A stretch of 37,654 bases of DNA from Clostridiales bacterium (GTDB taxonomy: Bacteria; Bacillota; Clostridia; Christensenellales; Borkfalkiaceae), in NCBI GenBank assembly GCA_023667345.1, contig JAMPAF010000018.1, forward strand, positions 1 to 37,654, read 5' to 3'. The first letter of the stretch is position 1. Each line of letters starts with the position of its first letter. The notes below the pieces were generated by a model. The model did not search any database and was not told the DNA's origin. It saw only the letters and a list, made by a program, of their open reading frames with translations. Made by a program: the position numbers and the translations under genes. Positions 6,471 through 14,661 of the stretch are shown piece by piece.

Positions 6471-6752
6471 TTACTTTTTCGTTATCATTCTTCTTAAAAC
6501 TTCCGCGGTTAAACCTGCAACTCTGTCGAGCTCTTTAACCACTGCGCTTTCGGCTTCGAAAGTCATCAAAACGTAATAGCCGTCTGACTTATAATTGATA
6601 GGATAAGCCAACTTTTTTACGCCCCACTTGTCGGTGGAAACGACTTTGCCGCCGTCGGACGTGACGATACCTTCGAACTTGGAAACCAAAGCTTCCTTGG
6701 CTTCGTCGGCGATAGCTGCGTCCAATACGTAAAGCATTTCGTAAGTTTTCAT
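6471..6752 (-). CDS. rpsF: 30S ribosomal protein S6
   Basis: The product has 93 aa from the ATG at 6752, placed 6 nt after GGGAGGTG; a longer reading from a GTG inside that ribosome site is rejected. It shows the S6 ferredoxin-like fold with the N-terminal strand YEMLYVLDAA, the GGKVVSTDKWGVKKLAYPI segment and the C-terminal LDRVAGLTAEVLRRMI. It pairs with S18 in the platform of the small subunit. It is first in the operon, behind a long leader that may carry S6:S18 feedback control. Confidence 0.97.
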   Translation of the reverse strand: MKTYEMLYVLDAAIADEAKEALVSKFEGIVTSDGGKVVSTDKWGVKKLAYPINYKSDGYYVLMTFEAESAVVKELDRVAGLTAEVLRRMITKK

Positions 6753-6777
6753 ATTTTTCACCTCCCGGACTTAATCG

Positions 6778-6797
6778 GCATACCACTCACGGTATGC
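6778..6797 (-). promoter_or_regulatory. Hairpin in rpsF leader, possible S6:S18 site
   Basis: The stem GCATACC/GGTATGC with a 6-nt loop lies about 12 nt upstream of the rpsF ribosome site, within a 250-nt leader. Autoregulatory S6:S18-binding leaders are established upstream of rpsF in many bacteria and use a short hairpin with a CCG-containing bulge. Position fits. I cannot confirm the consensus by eye. Confidence 0.35.
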
Positions 6798-7010
6798 AAG
6801 GTAATTTATATTCACGCAAATCTTTTTGCGGTGCAAAAATATTTGCCGTGAGTTTGCTGATGTCGTAAAACCGCTTAACGGCGAAAGTGAATTCCGCCTT
6901 GCGGTTTTTCGGCGTAAGCATTTTAAATTTGCTTTCGTCGGATAATATCGCCAAATTTTTTAACGCAAGAGCCATCTTGCTAAAATTTGTGCGATAAAAA
7001 ACGCTTTTAT

Positions 7011-7039
7011 ATAATACAGTAATATTTTTTCTTTGTCAA
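7011..7039 (-). promoter_or_regulatory. Sigma-A promoter of rpsF-ssb-rpsR
   Basis: TTGACA (7039-7034), 17 bp, TATTAT (7016-7011) on the minus strand. It starts 28 bp after the stop of the 839-aa gene, with no terminator visible between, so read-through from that gene into the ribosomal operon is possible. Confidence 0.8.
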
Positions 7040-7067
7040 ACGATTTTTGCGAATACTTTCAGTCAGG

Positions 7068-9587
7068 TTATTGGGTCACATAGTCGATAAGCTGTTCGAG
7101 CGTCATATCCCCGAGCACCATATCGCCGAACGTTTTGGTCAAATCTTTATTTTTATCTATTATGCCCGCTTCCTGCAAAGCAGACAGCTTTGATTTGTAC
7201 ACGGTGTCGGCGCAGGATGCGACCATGTTGTTGAAGTTGTTCATGGTGTACGCCTTTTCCCTGTCGTTTTTATACAGCACCAGCCGCCACATGCCCTTAG
7301 CCCCGCCGTAGGTGTAGTAGGTGCCCGCATTGAACTGCGCTTCGGTGATATGCCCCAATTCGTCGTCGTAGGCAGTATCGTTTTGGGGTGGGTCGGCGAC
7401 AGTGTTTGCAAGCACAAACTCGCCGTCGGCGTTCTTGGTGTAGTACAGCCAGTCCCCGTGGTACTCGGTTGCTTCCTCAGGGTCGGCGTTTGCCGCAACG
7501 CCGTACACCTCTTCCGCGTAGACGAGCTGAATATACAGCTTGTCGATTGCCGTTGTGAGTTCGCTCACCTTCGTAGTTTTAAGCTGACGGAGCATGGAGC
7601 TTGCGGCAAGGTCTGCGGGGTCGATGATTTCTTCCACCGTCAGGTTGTCTATGCGCGCCGCCATTCCGCTGAGCCTTGTATCCTTAATCGCGTTTAAAAG
7701 CGGGCTTTCGCTGCCGTCGAGCCCCAAAACGTCGCCGACCGTCAAGTCGTCCGCAAAGCTGTTTACGCGCTCGGAAACCGCGTTCACCTTAGTGCCGCCC
7801 ACGCTGACCTTTTTGCCGTCGTCGCCTATGTACCAAACCGCGGTTACGGTTTTAACGCCGCCCGCGCTCTCGGTTGCAATGTAGCAGGTCTTTTCCTCTT
7901 CGCCTACCGCAACCGTGCCCGTGTGCGTGTAGCCTTCGCCCGCCGCGGCTTTTACGCCCCTTACGCCGTAGCCGAGGTAGACCATTATGGGCTCGTCTAT
8001 GCTAACGTCCATTAAAACGGTTATGGGCATTGTGTTTGTGAGCGCGGCTACGTCCTTGACCTTTACGCCCTCTACGCCCTCGACCTCGGCAATATACTTG
8101 CCGTCGGTGTCGAGAATTACTCTTACCTCGCGCTCGTTCCCGCCGTCCTTATCGTAAACCGCCGTATAGGTGTTGTCGCCGTTGTCGCGCAAATCGGAAA
8201 TTTTATACGCGAGGTAGCACATTACCTTGTTGTCGGGCGAAATATTGTCTATGAACGAGCTGACCTCCAAATCGGAAATAATCTCGTCTATTCCCTCGCC
8301 GCGGAGGAGCGCGCCGAGCGTAGTCGTGCCGAATATCTTCCCTATCTCCGTGTCGCCCTCGATTACCTCGGAAACGAGCACAGAATCGAGCGGCGCGAAC
8401 GGGTCGGCGACGATATCGAATAACGTGAGCGCGTCGAGCGAAACCATTGCGTTTCGGTTATCGCGGAAGTAGTTTTTGCCGCTTACGGTGCAAAGCTCCA
8501 ACCTGCCGTATTTATTGCCGTCCGCATCTCTCTTGTCCTGCGTGTAGTAGTAATTCGCAGCGTACGGCTCGTAATAGGAATAGCCCGTAAATCTGTCCGA
8601 AACGCCCGTCGCATCGGCGTTCAGCGCGGCATATACCGCGTCGTAATCGACCGCGAACTTGCCGTCGTTGTACTCTATAGCGATAAAATCGGTGCCCTCG
8701 CCGTATTTTAATATCTGGAATTTGTACGTCTTGCCGTCGCTTTCCGCGGTGACCTCGTCCGTGAGATATTCCGCTTCCTCTATGCCGCTGTCTGTGACCT
8801 TGCAGGGCACGTAATAGAGGGTGTAGCGCTCGAACTCGCTATCCTCGTCCACAATCTTGCCCGCGGGGGATAAAAGCGTATCCTGACTTTCGGTTAAATT
8901 CTGGGGGAACGCGCTTATGCTGTTTACGGGGCGCGCGTTGCCGTAATAATCGACGCGGGCGAGATTCCCTTCCTGCAACATATAGTAGTCGTACATAACG
9001 GGCAGCTTTAAAGTACTTTCTCTGCCGTCCTGATATTTAACCGTCGCGTAGTCGCACTCCGCGCCCGAAACGAGCGACTTCACCAAGGGATTTGCGTCGT
9101 CGCCGATAACCGCGGTCATACCCAACTTTTCCAGAAGCGGAGCGGTTTTAATGTTCATTATGCTGTCCGAAAGCACGACCGCAAGCTCGGTCATAGGCTT
9201 GCTTTGGAACGCCTCTTTGTCGAGCTCTATGTAGTCGTCGGCAATTCCGTAGAACAAATCGAGCGCCATCTGCGTGGCGGGGATAAGGTGGGAAATGTCG
9301 TCGAAGCTCTTGCCTAAGATAGAGATTTCGCCGTTTTCGTAAACCAGCCCCTTTACGCCCTCTAAAAGGTCCTTTAAAGTGGTTACGCCGCCGTTTTCCG
9401 TGTCGGTATTTATGTACTTATCGTCGGTGTTGGGCACGCCGAGCGTCGCCATTATCGTATTTATGTCCTTGTTCATAACGAACCAGTACACGCCGAAAAC
9501 AGCCCCTATTTCCACTAAAATGGCGAAAATGAAGCCGAGCAAAAACGAGATTATACCGGTTATTAATTTAGAACCGCCCTTTGCCAT
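7068..9587 (-). CDS. Large membrane-anchored extracellular protein of unknown function (839 aa)
   Basis: A single N-terminal membrane segment (residues about 9-36, hydrophobic with a short Lys-containing cytoplasmic end) anchors roughly 800 extracytoplasmic residues. The ectodomain is acidic and rich in Asp, Tyr, Thr and Gly. It has phrases that recur in altered form, such as TLGALLRGEGIDEIISDLEV, DLTVGDVLGLDGS and MVLGDMTLEQLIDYV. This suggests repeated helical modules separated by beta-rich inserts (ADSDGKTYKF-like strands). No enzyme motif, LPXTG or lipobox is seen. AAAGGAA precedes the ATG at 9587, and a promoter lies at 9862-9890. I do not recognise a family. Confidence 0.8.
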   Translation of the reverse strand: MAKGGSKLITGIISFLLGFIFAILVEIGAVFGVYWFVMNKDINTIMATLGVPNTDDKYINTDTENGGVTTLKDLLEGVKGLVYENGEISILGKSFDDISHLIPATQMALDLFYGIADDYIELDKEAFQSKPMTELAVVLSDSIMNIKTAPLLEKLGMTAVIGDDANPLVKSLVSGAECDYATVKYQDGRESTLKLPVMYDYYMLQEGNLARVDYYGNARPVNSISAFPQNLTESQDTLLSPAGKIVDEDSEFERYTLYYVPCKVTDSGIEEAEYLTDEVTAESDGKTYKFQILKYGEGTDFIAIEYNDGKFAVDYDAVYAALNADATGVSDRFTGYSYYEPYAANYYYTQDKRDADGNKYGRLELCTVSGKNYFRDNRNAMVSLDALTLFDIVADPFAPLDSVLVSEVIEGDTEIGKIFGTTTLGALLRGEGIDEIISDLEVSSFIDNISPDNKVMCYLAYKISDLRDNGDNTYTAVYDKDGGNEREVRVILDTDGKYIAEVEGVEGVKVKDVAALTNTMPITVLMDVSIDEPIMVYLGYGVRGVKAAAGEGYTHTGTVAVGEEEKTCYIATESAGGVKTVTAVWYIGDDGKKVSVGGTKVNAVSERVNSFADDLTVGDVLGLDGSESPLLNAIKDTRLSGMAARIDNLTVEEIIDPADLAASSMLRQLKTTKVSELTTAIDKLYIQLVYAEEVYGVAANADPEEATEYHGDWLYYTKNADGEFVLANTVADPPQNDTAYDDELGHITEAQFNAGTYYTYGGAKGMWRLVLYKNDREKAYTMNNFNNMVASCADTVYKSKLSALQEAGIIDKNKDLTKTFGDMVLGDMTLEQLIDYVTQ

Positions 9588-9732
9588 AAGAATTCCTTTT
9601 TTCGCAAAAATATGTTTTGCTTATTCATAATTTGTTATTTAAAATATTTGAGTACCGCATAAACTTGGTGTCTTCTTTCAATGCAAAGCATTTAAAGAGG
9701 ACGAGCAACGAGGAAGGCGAGAGCTGGGTACC

Positions 9733-9832
9733 CGTCATTGCGAGGCACAGCGTGCCGTGGCAATCCAGAAGAACAATGAGCGAACTTCGTAATTCTGGAT
9801 TGCCGCGGTTGCTACGCAACCTCGCAATGACG
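9733..9832. repeat. 100-bp inverted pair of family 1 repeats
   Basis: CGTCATTGCGAGG ... GGCAATCCAGAA is followed by TTCTGGATTGCC ... CCTCGCAATGACG, so two family 1 units face each other and the whole can fold into one long hairpin. It lies in the untranslated leader of the 839-aa gene. The rest of 9588-9924 holds no gene that I can support. Confidence 0.8.
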
Positions 9833-9861
9833 ATATACCTTAATTCCTAATTCCGAATTAT

Positions 9862-9890
9862 ATTATACTATACGCGCGAAAAATAAGCAA
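9862..9890 (-). promoter_or_regulatory. Promoter upstream of the 839-aa gene
   Basis: TTGCTT (9890-9885), 17 bp, TATAAT (9867-9862) on the minus strand. The leader to the start at 9587 would be about 270 nt and would include the 100-bp inverted repeat. Confidence 0.6.
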
Positions 9891-9924
9891 ATTATTTTTC
9901 CAGCCAATAATTTACTGCAAAATT

Positions 9925-11271
9925 TCATTGCCCGCGCCGAGCGAGCGCGTATTTTATCAGCTTTTGCTTTTCGTTTTTCACGTTGCCTATAGCGCACTCA
10001 CCGAGAAGCATTTTAAGCGTTTTTGCCGTTTCGTCGGGGCATATTCCCGCGCCAATCAGTTCGTCGCCCCTTAAATCGAGCTCTTTTAAAGTGAGCGGCA
10101 CGCCCTCTTCGAGCATTTTTTTATAGATATTTTTCCACTTTTCAACGCACGGCGCGACCGACAAATCGTCCTTGCACGCCGAAAAATCCGCCTGCTTTAA
10201 AAGCAACAAATCGTCGAAAATATTTAAATGGTTCACGATGAATTTGCGCACCTTGTTTTCCGCCGCCGCGCCCGACAAATCGTACATATGCCACCGCACG
10301 AGCTCAACCGCCCTTGCCGTCGCCTTTGCGGGCACGCGCAATCTTTTGCATATATCTTCGGCGATAATCGCACCCTCCTCTTCGTGGCGGGCAAACTTGC
10401 CGTAATTTAATTTGCAATACGGCTTGCCCGCGTCGTGCAGCAGCGCGGCGAGGCGCACCTCGGGCGGGGCGTAGAGCACGCACCTTAGCGAGTGTTCGAG
10501 GACGTCGTGGTCGTGATAGTCCTTGCGCTGCAACATATTTTCGCCGAGCGCGAGTTCGGGCAAAACGCGCCCCATAACGCCCGTTTTGTGTAAAAGTTTA
10601 AGCCCCGCATACTGCGCGCCGTTTACCCCGTACTTTAGGTCGGCGTGCAAAATTGCGTTCAACTCCGCCCATATCCTTTCCGCCGCGATATCGTCAATCA
10701 GTTCGCGGTTTTCACGGGCGCCCTCAACGCACCCGTCCGTCGGCGTAAAGCCAATCTGCGCGGCGATACGGCAAAGGCGCATGAGCCGCAAACCGTCCTC
10801 GCCGAACACCTTTTTCGCGTCGACGACGGTGGTTATGCGCTTATTTTTTATATCCTCTATGCCGCCGAGCGGGTCGACGAATTTCCGCGCGGCGATATCG
10901 TAGTAGACGGCGTTGCACTTAAAGTCGCGGCGGCGCGCGTCGCTTGCAATGTCGTCGGTGAAGAATACCTCGGCGGGCGAATGTTTTCCGCGCACGTATT
11001 TATCCGTTCTGAAAGAGGTGAACTCGTAGTCATCGCCGTCCGCGCTCATTAAAACCGTACCCGTGTTTTTATACACCGCCGAAATTGCAAACCCCGCGCC
11101 CTCTGCGCACGCGCAGACCTCTTCCGCCGAAAGGGGCGCGCATATATCCCAGTCGCTTTTTAAAGCCGACAGCCCCGCCAAGAAATCGCGGCAGGCTCCG
11201 CCCACCGCATACAGCGGCTTTTCGAGTACGTCGGCAAGTTCTTTGAGTTTTTCGGGTATTGAAGCGTACAT
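9925..11271 (-). CDS. cca: CCA tRNA nucleotidyltransferase
   Basis: This enzyme adds or repairs the 3' CCA of tRNAs. It is a class II nucleotidyltransferase of 448 aa. The N-terminal head has GGACRDF (residues 24-30) and the metal-binding Asp40/Asp42 pair in SDWDIC, followed by the DARRRDFKCN motif (111-120) and RLMRLCRIAAQ. A C-terminal HD domain (AALLHDAGKP) is present, as in many bacterial CCA enzymes with repair activity. Whether it performs full CCA addition or only A-addition cannot be told here; note that the nearby tRNA-Ser already encodes CCA. Ribosome site is weak. A promoter lies at 11318-11346. Confidence 0.92.
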   Translation of the reverse strand: MYASIPEKLKELADVLEKPLYAVGGACRDFLAGLSALKSDWDICAPLSAEEVCACAEGAGFAISAVYKNTGTVLMSADGDDYEFTSFRTDKYVRGKHSPAEVFFTDDIASDARRRDFKCNAVYYDIAARKFVDPLGGIEDIKNKRITTVVDAKKVFGEDGLRLMRLCRIAAQIGFTPTDGCVEGARENRELIDDIAAERIWAELNAILHADLKYGVNGAQYAGLKLLHKTGVMGRVLPELALGENMLQRKDYHDHDVLEHSLRCVLYAPPEVRLAALLHDAGKPYCKLNYGKFARHEEEGAIIAEDICKRLRVPAKATARAVELVRWHMYDLSGAAAENKVRKFIVNHLNIFDDLLLLKQADFSACKDDLSVAPCVEKWKNIYKKMLEEGVPLTLKELDLRGDELIGAGICPDETAKTLKMLLGECAIGNVKNEKQKLIKYALARRGQ

Positions 11272-11317
11272 ATATCGGGATTTTCCAAAATTTTACGGTA
11301 TTTATTTTAACTTTATC

Positions 11318-11369
11318 ATTATAGCAAACTTACAAAACTATTGCAATCTTTGCGCGAACATTGTATAAT
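11318..11369. promoter_or_regulatory. Divergent promoters sharing one -35 box
   Basis: TTGCAA (11341-11346) is its own reverse complement. On the minus strand it is 17 bp from TATAAT (11323-11318) and drives cca. On the plus strand it is also exactly 17 bp from TATAAT (11364-11369) and drives transcription towards the kinase gene at 11762. Only one polymerase can use the box at a time. Confidence 0.65.
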
Positions 11370-11383
11370 AAATATAATTCGGA

Positions 11384-11735
11384 ATTCAGAATTCGTAATG
11401 CGGAATTAAGCTAAGGTGAAGAGCGTCAACCTCTTCCGTCATTCTGCCCCGTGTTTATGCGACACGAAGTAGCGGAAAGCGGTACTACCGCCAACTGTCA
11501 TTCTGAGCGGAAAGCGGTACAGAAAAGTAAGTTGAAACAGTTACGCTTTCCCGCTTGCAGTCGAAGAATCTTTTTGCGCGCTTTTTCTCGCGCAAAACTA
11601 ACTTTGCCACAACAAACGCAATTTAAGGTGAAAGAGCATTAGAAAAGATTTCTCGACTACGCTCGAAATGACGCGCAATGCGCGTACTTCACTATTCCGA
11701 CCGCAATTCCGAATTCCGCATTACGCATTGTTAAT
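11384..11735. repeat. Composite repeat block with inverted ends
   Basis: The block begins with TTCGTAATGCGGAATT and ends with AATTCCGCATTACGCATT, which are inverted copies of one another, as in small non-autonomous transposons. Inside, 11397-11448 matches 37541-37597 (GGTGAAGAGCGTCAACCTC), and 11468-11602 matches 19036-19168 (family 3: AGTAGCGGAAAGCGG ... GTCGAAGAATCTTTTTGCG). No gene is supported in 11272-11761. Confidence 0.65.
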
Positions 11736-11761
11736 TGACTTTTTTACAAGAGAGAATATAA

Positions 11762-12655
11762 ATGTACCACGTTATTTTAAACGGCAATAATATAAACGAA
11801 AAGACCGAAGCCAAAATCGAGACGGTGAGAAAGGTTTTCCGCACGGCGGGCAAGGATATTGAGGTGCACTCCACCGCCCACGCGGGACACGCAAAGAATA
11901 TAGCCACGGAGTTGACCGCAAACGGCGAGTTCGCGCACCTTATCGCAATGGGCGGCGACGGCACTCTGCACGAGGTTTTAAACGGCATTTCCGACGCGGA
12001 AAACTGCACGTTAGGGCTCATCCCCTTGGGCTCGGGCAACGATTTTGCCGAAACGGCGGGCATTTCGCACGACGTAAAGACCGCCGCGGAGACAATCGCA
12101 TTCCGCGCCCCGACTTTTATCGACTATATCGAGCTTGACAGCGGGCTGCGGAGCATTAACGCCGTTGGCATGGGCATCGACGTCGACGTTTTGCAACGCG
12201 CCTACGCGGGCAAGGCGAGGGGCAAAAGCAAGTATTTTAAGGCGTTTTTAAAGAGCCTTAAATACTACAAGGCTTCCACCTTTAAGGCGAGCTGGGACGG
12301 CGGCGACGAGCGCGAGTACACGGGCATAATCGCGTGCCTCGGCAACGGCAGACAGATAGGCGGCGGAATAAAACTTTTCCCCGACGCGGAAATAGACGAC
12401 GGATATATGGACCTGCTCGTCGTCGACTACCTGTCGAAGTTCAGAACGCTCGTCGCGTTTTTAAAGCTGAATTCGGGCAAGGTGAACAAGGTTAAAGAGG
12501 TCACGCACGTAAAGTGCAAGAGCGCGCGCATTACCCCGATAAACGGCGGCGCACCCATTCAGGCGGAGGGCGAAATTTACGAAAACGTACCCCTAAACGC
12601 GCGCATAGTTTCGAACAAACTTAAATTTTACCTGCCGAGCAAAATTGACAATTAA
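11762..12655 (+). CDS. Diacylglycerol/lipid kinase family protein
   Basis: The 297-aa product is a DagK/YegS-type lipid kinase. GGDGTLHEVLNG (residues 64-75) forms the nucleotide-binding loop and PLGSGNDFAE (88-97) the second conserved motif. Later IGGGIKLFPDAEIDDGYMDLLVV and AEGE give the C-terminal beta-sandwich signature. The family phosphorylates diacylglycerol or related lipids with ATP, recycling lipid head groups at the membrane. The exact substrate cannot be read here. AGAGAG precedes the ATG. It is probably transcribed from the plus-strand promoter at 11341-11369 through the composite repeat. Confidence 0.9.
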   Translation: MYHVILNGNNINEKTEAKIETVRKVFRTAGKDIEVHSTAHAGHAKNIATELTANGEFAHLIAMGGDGTLHEVLNGISDAENCTLGLIPLGSGNDFAETAGISHDVKTAAETIAFRAPTFIDYIELDSGLRSINAVGMGIDVDVLQRAYAGKARGKSKYFKAFLKSLKYYKASTFKASWDGGDEREYTGIIACLGNGRQIGGGIKLFPDAEIDDGYMDLLVVDYLSKFRTLVAFLKLNSGKVNKVKEVTHVKCKSARITPINGGAPIQAEGEIYENVPLNARIVSNKLKFYLPSKIDN

Positions 12656-12656
12656 T

Positions 12657-12940
12657 TAAGAATTCGGAATTCGTAATTCGGAATTCGTAATTCGGAATTT
12701 AGAATTTAGAATTAAATCCGACCTTAATATAGGCTTCCCCTCGGTGGGGAGGCTCCGCGTAGCGGTGGTGAGGGGAATTCTTATAATAACACCCCTCATC
12801 CGTCACTGCCTTATGGCAGTGCCACCTTCCCCACGCAAGGGGAAGGCTTAATTGCGGGCGAATTTGCACAACCCTCATCCGTCTTGCTACGCAAGCCACC
12901 TTCCCCCTTTATTAAGGTGGAAGGCACGATTAAGGAATAA
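12657..12940. repeat. AATTCNN array followed by family 2 repeats
   Basis: 12657-12715 is a heptanucleotide array (AATTCGG, AATTCGT and AATTTAG units). 12727-12930 carries family 2 repeats: CCCTCATCCGTC ... CCACCTTCCCC in both orientations, able to fold on itself. Similar units lie at 14088-14146, 15618-15735, 34030-34095 and 37600-37634. No gene is supported here. Confidence 0.75.
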
Positions 12941-12957
12941 TCCCGAATTAAACAAAA

Positions 12958-14022
12958 ATGATAGAAAAATATTACAGGCGCATAATCGACGGGGTGCCCT
13001 CGGCGATTGTCGTCGTCGACCAAAACTTAAAAGCCGTGTTCTGCAACGCAAACTTTTCCGCGCTCTTTAACGCGGCTTTTCGCCGTACGAGCTTGGGCGC
13101 GGCTTTTGCTTGCGCAAACTGCAAAAACTGCGGCAAGGGCGACTGCATGCGCGGGTGCTCGCTCGTAACGGCATTCGAGGACTCCTTCTATTCGCAAAAG
13201 GAAATTTCGCGCCGCGTCTATCTTAAAATGGGCGGCGAAGAAAAGCGCGAGGTCGCCTTTTCGCTCACCGTAAAGCCGCTCGGCGGCGGACTGTGCTTAG
13301 GGATAATCGACGACGCGTTGGAGCTTGAAATAGCGCGGGAGCTCGTTGCCGCAAAGAGTATTCAGCAACGCCTTTTGCCCGCGGGCAAGTGGGCGGGCGG
13401 CAAGCGCTATTCCTACCTTTACATACCCTGCCGCGACATAGGCGGCGATTTGCCCGAGGTGTTTACGGTGGACGGCTCGGCTTGCGGCGTGATTGCCGAC
13501 GTTTCGGGAAAGGGCATTTCGGCGGGCATGCTTACGGCTTTCGTCAAGGCGGCGTACGACAAAAACGCCTACTCCCCCGCGCAAGCCATATCCGCGCTTT
13601 CGAGCAAATTTTCGGAACTTAATTTAGACGAGAGGAACTATATCACCGTCGCCGCGGCGAGAATTGATAAGGACAGCATAACCTACTCGATGGCTGGGCA
13701 CAACGTGCCTATTTTGTTGAAGTCGGGCGGCGGCATTACGCGCATTGTTCTGAACTCTCCGCCCGTATCCAACTGGTTCGACAATGCGGCGTATTTCGAG
13801 GATACTATCCCCTATAAGAGCGGGGATATCCTCGTTTTACTTACCGACGGCGTGACCGAGAGCAAGAACCGCTACGGCGAAATGTTCGGCGTGGACGGCG
13901 CAATCAAGACCCTTTCGCTTTCGCGCACGGGCGAGGAATTTATCAAGAATTTAGAGACAAATTTAAAGAATTTTTGCGGCGAGCTGCACGACGACGTAAC
14001 CGCAATCGCGTTCGATTTGTAA
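12958..14022 (+). CDS. PAS-SpoIIE-type protein phosphatase with N-terminal Cys cluster
   Basis: The 354-aa protein starts with a PAS-like domain (residues about 5-125, IIDGVPSAIVVVDQNLKAVFCNANF). A cysteine cluster is inserted at C52, C55, C58, C63 and C67 (C-x2-C-x2-C-x4-C-x3-C). The PP2C/SpoIIE catalytic domain runs from about 140 to 354, with metal-binding motifs DIGGDL, ADVSGKGISAG, LTDGVTES and HDDVTAIAF. Such phosphatases dephosphorylate serine on anti-sigma-factor antagonists. The Cys cluster suggests that a metal or Fe-S cluster tunes activity to redox or oxygen, which is inference. No antagonist/kinase pair is adjacent. Ribosome site is weak (AAGGA is about 20 nt away). Confidence 0.88.
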   Translation: MIEKYYRRIIDGVPSAIVVVDQNLKAVFCNANFSALFNAAFRRTSLGAAFACANCKNCGKGDCMRGCSLVTAFEDSFYSQKEISRRVYLKMGGEEKREVAFSLTVKPLGGGLCLGIIDDALELEIARELVAAKSIQQRLLPAGKWAGGKRYSYLYIPCRDIGGDLPEVFTVDGSACGVIADVSGKGISAGMLTAFVKAAYDKNAYSPAQAISALSSKFSELNLDERNYITVAAARIDKDSITYSMAGHNVPILLKSGGGITRIVLNSPPVSNWFDNAAYFEDTIPYKSGDILVLLTDGVTESKNRYGEMFGVDGAIKTLSLSRTGEEFIKNLETNLKNFCGELHDDVTAIAFDL

Positions 14023-14079
14023 ATGCGAAATTACACCTTAATCTTGGCTTCAACCTTTATCAAGGGACGAGCAATGCAC

Positions 14080-14250
14080 CCACTCTACCTTGCCTTCCCC
14101 CTTAGTAAAGGGGGAAGGTGGCTTGCGTAGCAAGACGGATGAGGGTTGTTCAAATTTCTACCTTATTTTAATGCGGTAAAAATAATATCCCTCTATCCCC
14201 CAAACCTTACGGTTTTGGTACTTTCCCCCTTAGGGCAAGGGGGAAAGCAA
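14080..14250. repeat. Family 2 repeats after the phosphatase gene
   Basis: Two poor inverted pairs of the CTTCCCCCTTA ... AAGGGGGAAGG type, with GACGGATGAGGGTTG between. They fill 14023-14292 together with short AT-rich sequence and could also end transcription. No gene is supported. Confidence 0.6.
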
Positions 14251-14292
14251 GTCTAAGGTGCAATTATAAATTATTAATCTTAAATATTATAA

Positions 14293-14326
14293 AACCCCGC
14301 GCGGCATATGTGTGCCGCGCGGGGTT
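14293..14326. terminator. Bidirectional terminator, copy 1 of a duplicated hairpin
   Basis: Stem AACCCCGCGCGGCA / TGCCGCGCGGGGTT (14293-14306, 14313-14326), loop TATGTG. On the minus strand it is followed by TTTATAAT and ends the 76-aa gene. An almost identical hairpin, including the TATTATAAAACC flank, recurs at 14895-14930. Confidence 0.85.
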
Positions 14327-14338
14327 CATTTTATCCTC

Positions 14339-14569
14339 TTATTCCATTTCCTTTACCGAAATATGAAATTTCTGTCCGTTTAAAAACTTTAATCTTATGC
14401 CCGTTCTGTCGTAACGGCACGTTGCTATAAACTCCTCCCTTATTATCGGTTTAATCAACGTTATTATGTACCAAGGGGTAATTATTTCGGGCATCTCCGT
14501 AATCTCCTCGCCAACGCCCTCTTCTTCTTTTCCAACCGTCTCTTCTAATTCATTTTGTTTCTCGTCCAT
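14339..14569 (-). CDS. Small acidic hypothetical protein (76 aa)
   Basis: I do not recognise this protein. Residues 1-28 are very acidic (repeated Glu and Gly), the middle (about 29-45) is hydrophobic (IITPWYIITLIKPII), and the rest forms a small strand-rich tail (CRYDRTGIRLKFLNGQKFHI). GGAGAA precedes the ATG at 14569. It is divergent from an XRE regulator gene, and the shared region holds TTTCGTA repeats, so it is probably repressed by that regulator. The pair looks like a small self-contained locus, bounded by duplicated terminators. Confidence 0.7.
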   Translation of the reverse strand: MDEKQNELEETVGKEEEGVGEEITEMPEIITPWYIITLIKPIIREEFIATCRYDRTGIRLKFLNGQKFHISVKEME

Positions 14570-14599
14570 CGCTTTTCTCCGTTTAATTTTGTACTTTTA

Positions 14600-14655
14600 A
14601 TAATACACGAGGATTTTTCGTAAGTCAACAAATTTACGAAGGTTTTTCGTACAAT
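14600..14655. promoter_or_regulatory. Divergent control region with TTTCGTA/TACGAAA operators
   Basis: On the minus strand TTGACT (14628-14623), 17 bp, TATTAT (14605-14600) drives the 76-aa gene. TTTCGTAA (14616-14623), its inverse TTTACGAA (14633-14640) and a third copy TTTCGTAC (14645-14652) surround that -35 box. On the plus strand TACAAT (14650-14655) lies 6 nt before the ATG at 14662, with no clear -35. Confidence 0.65.
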
Positions 14656-14661
14656 ACACGT

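Noticed and set aside
6787-6975. 62-codon minus-strand frame before rpsF
   Set aside because: No good ribosome site and it overlaps the expected regulatory leader; kept only as a remark in a finding.
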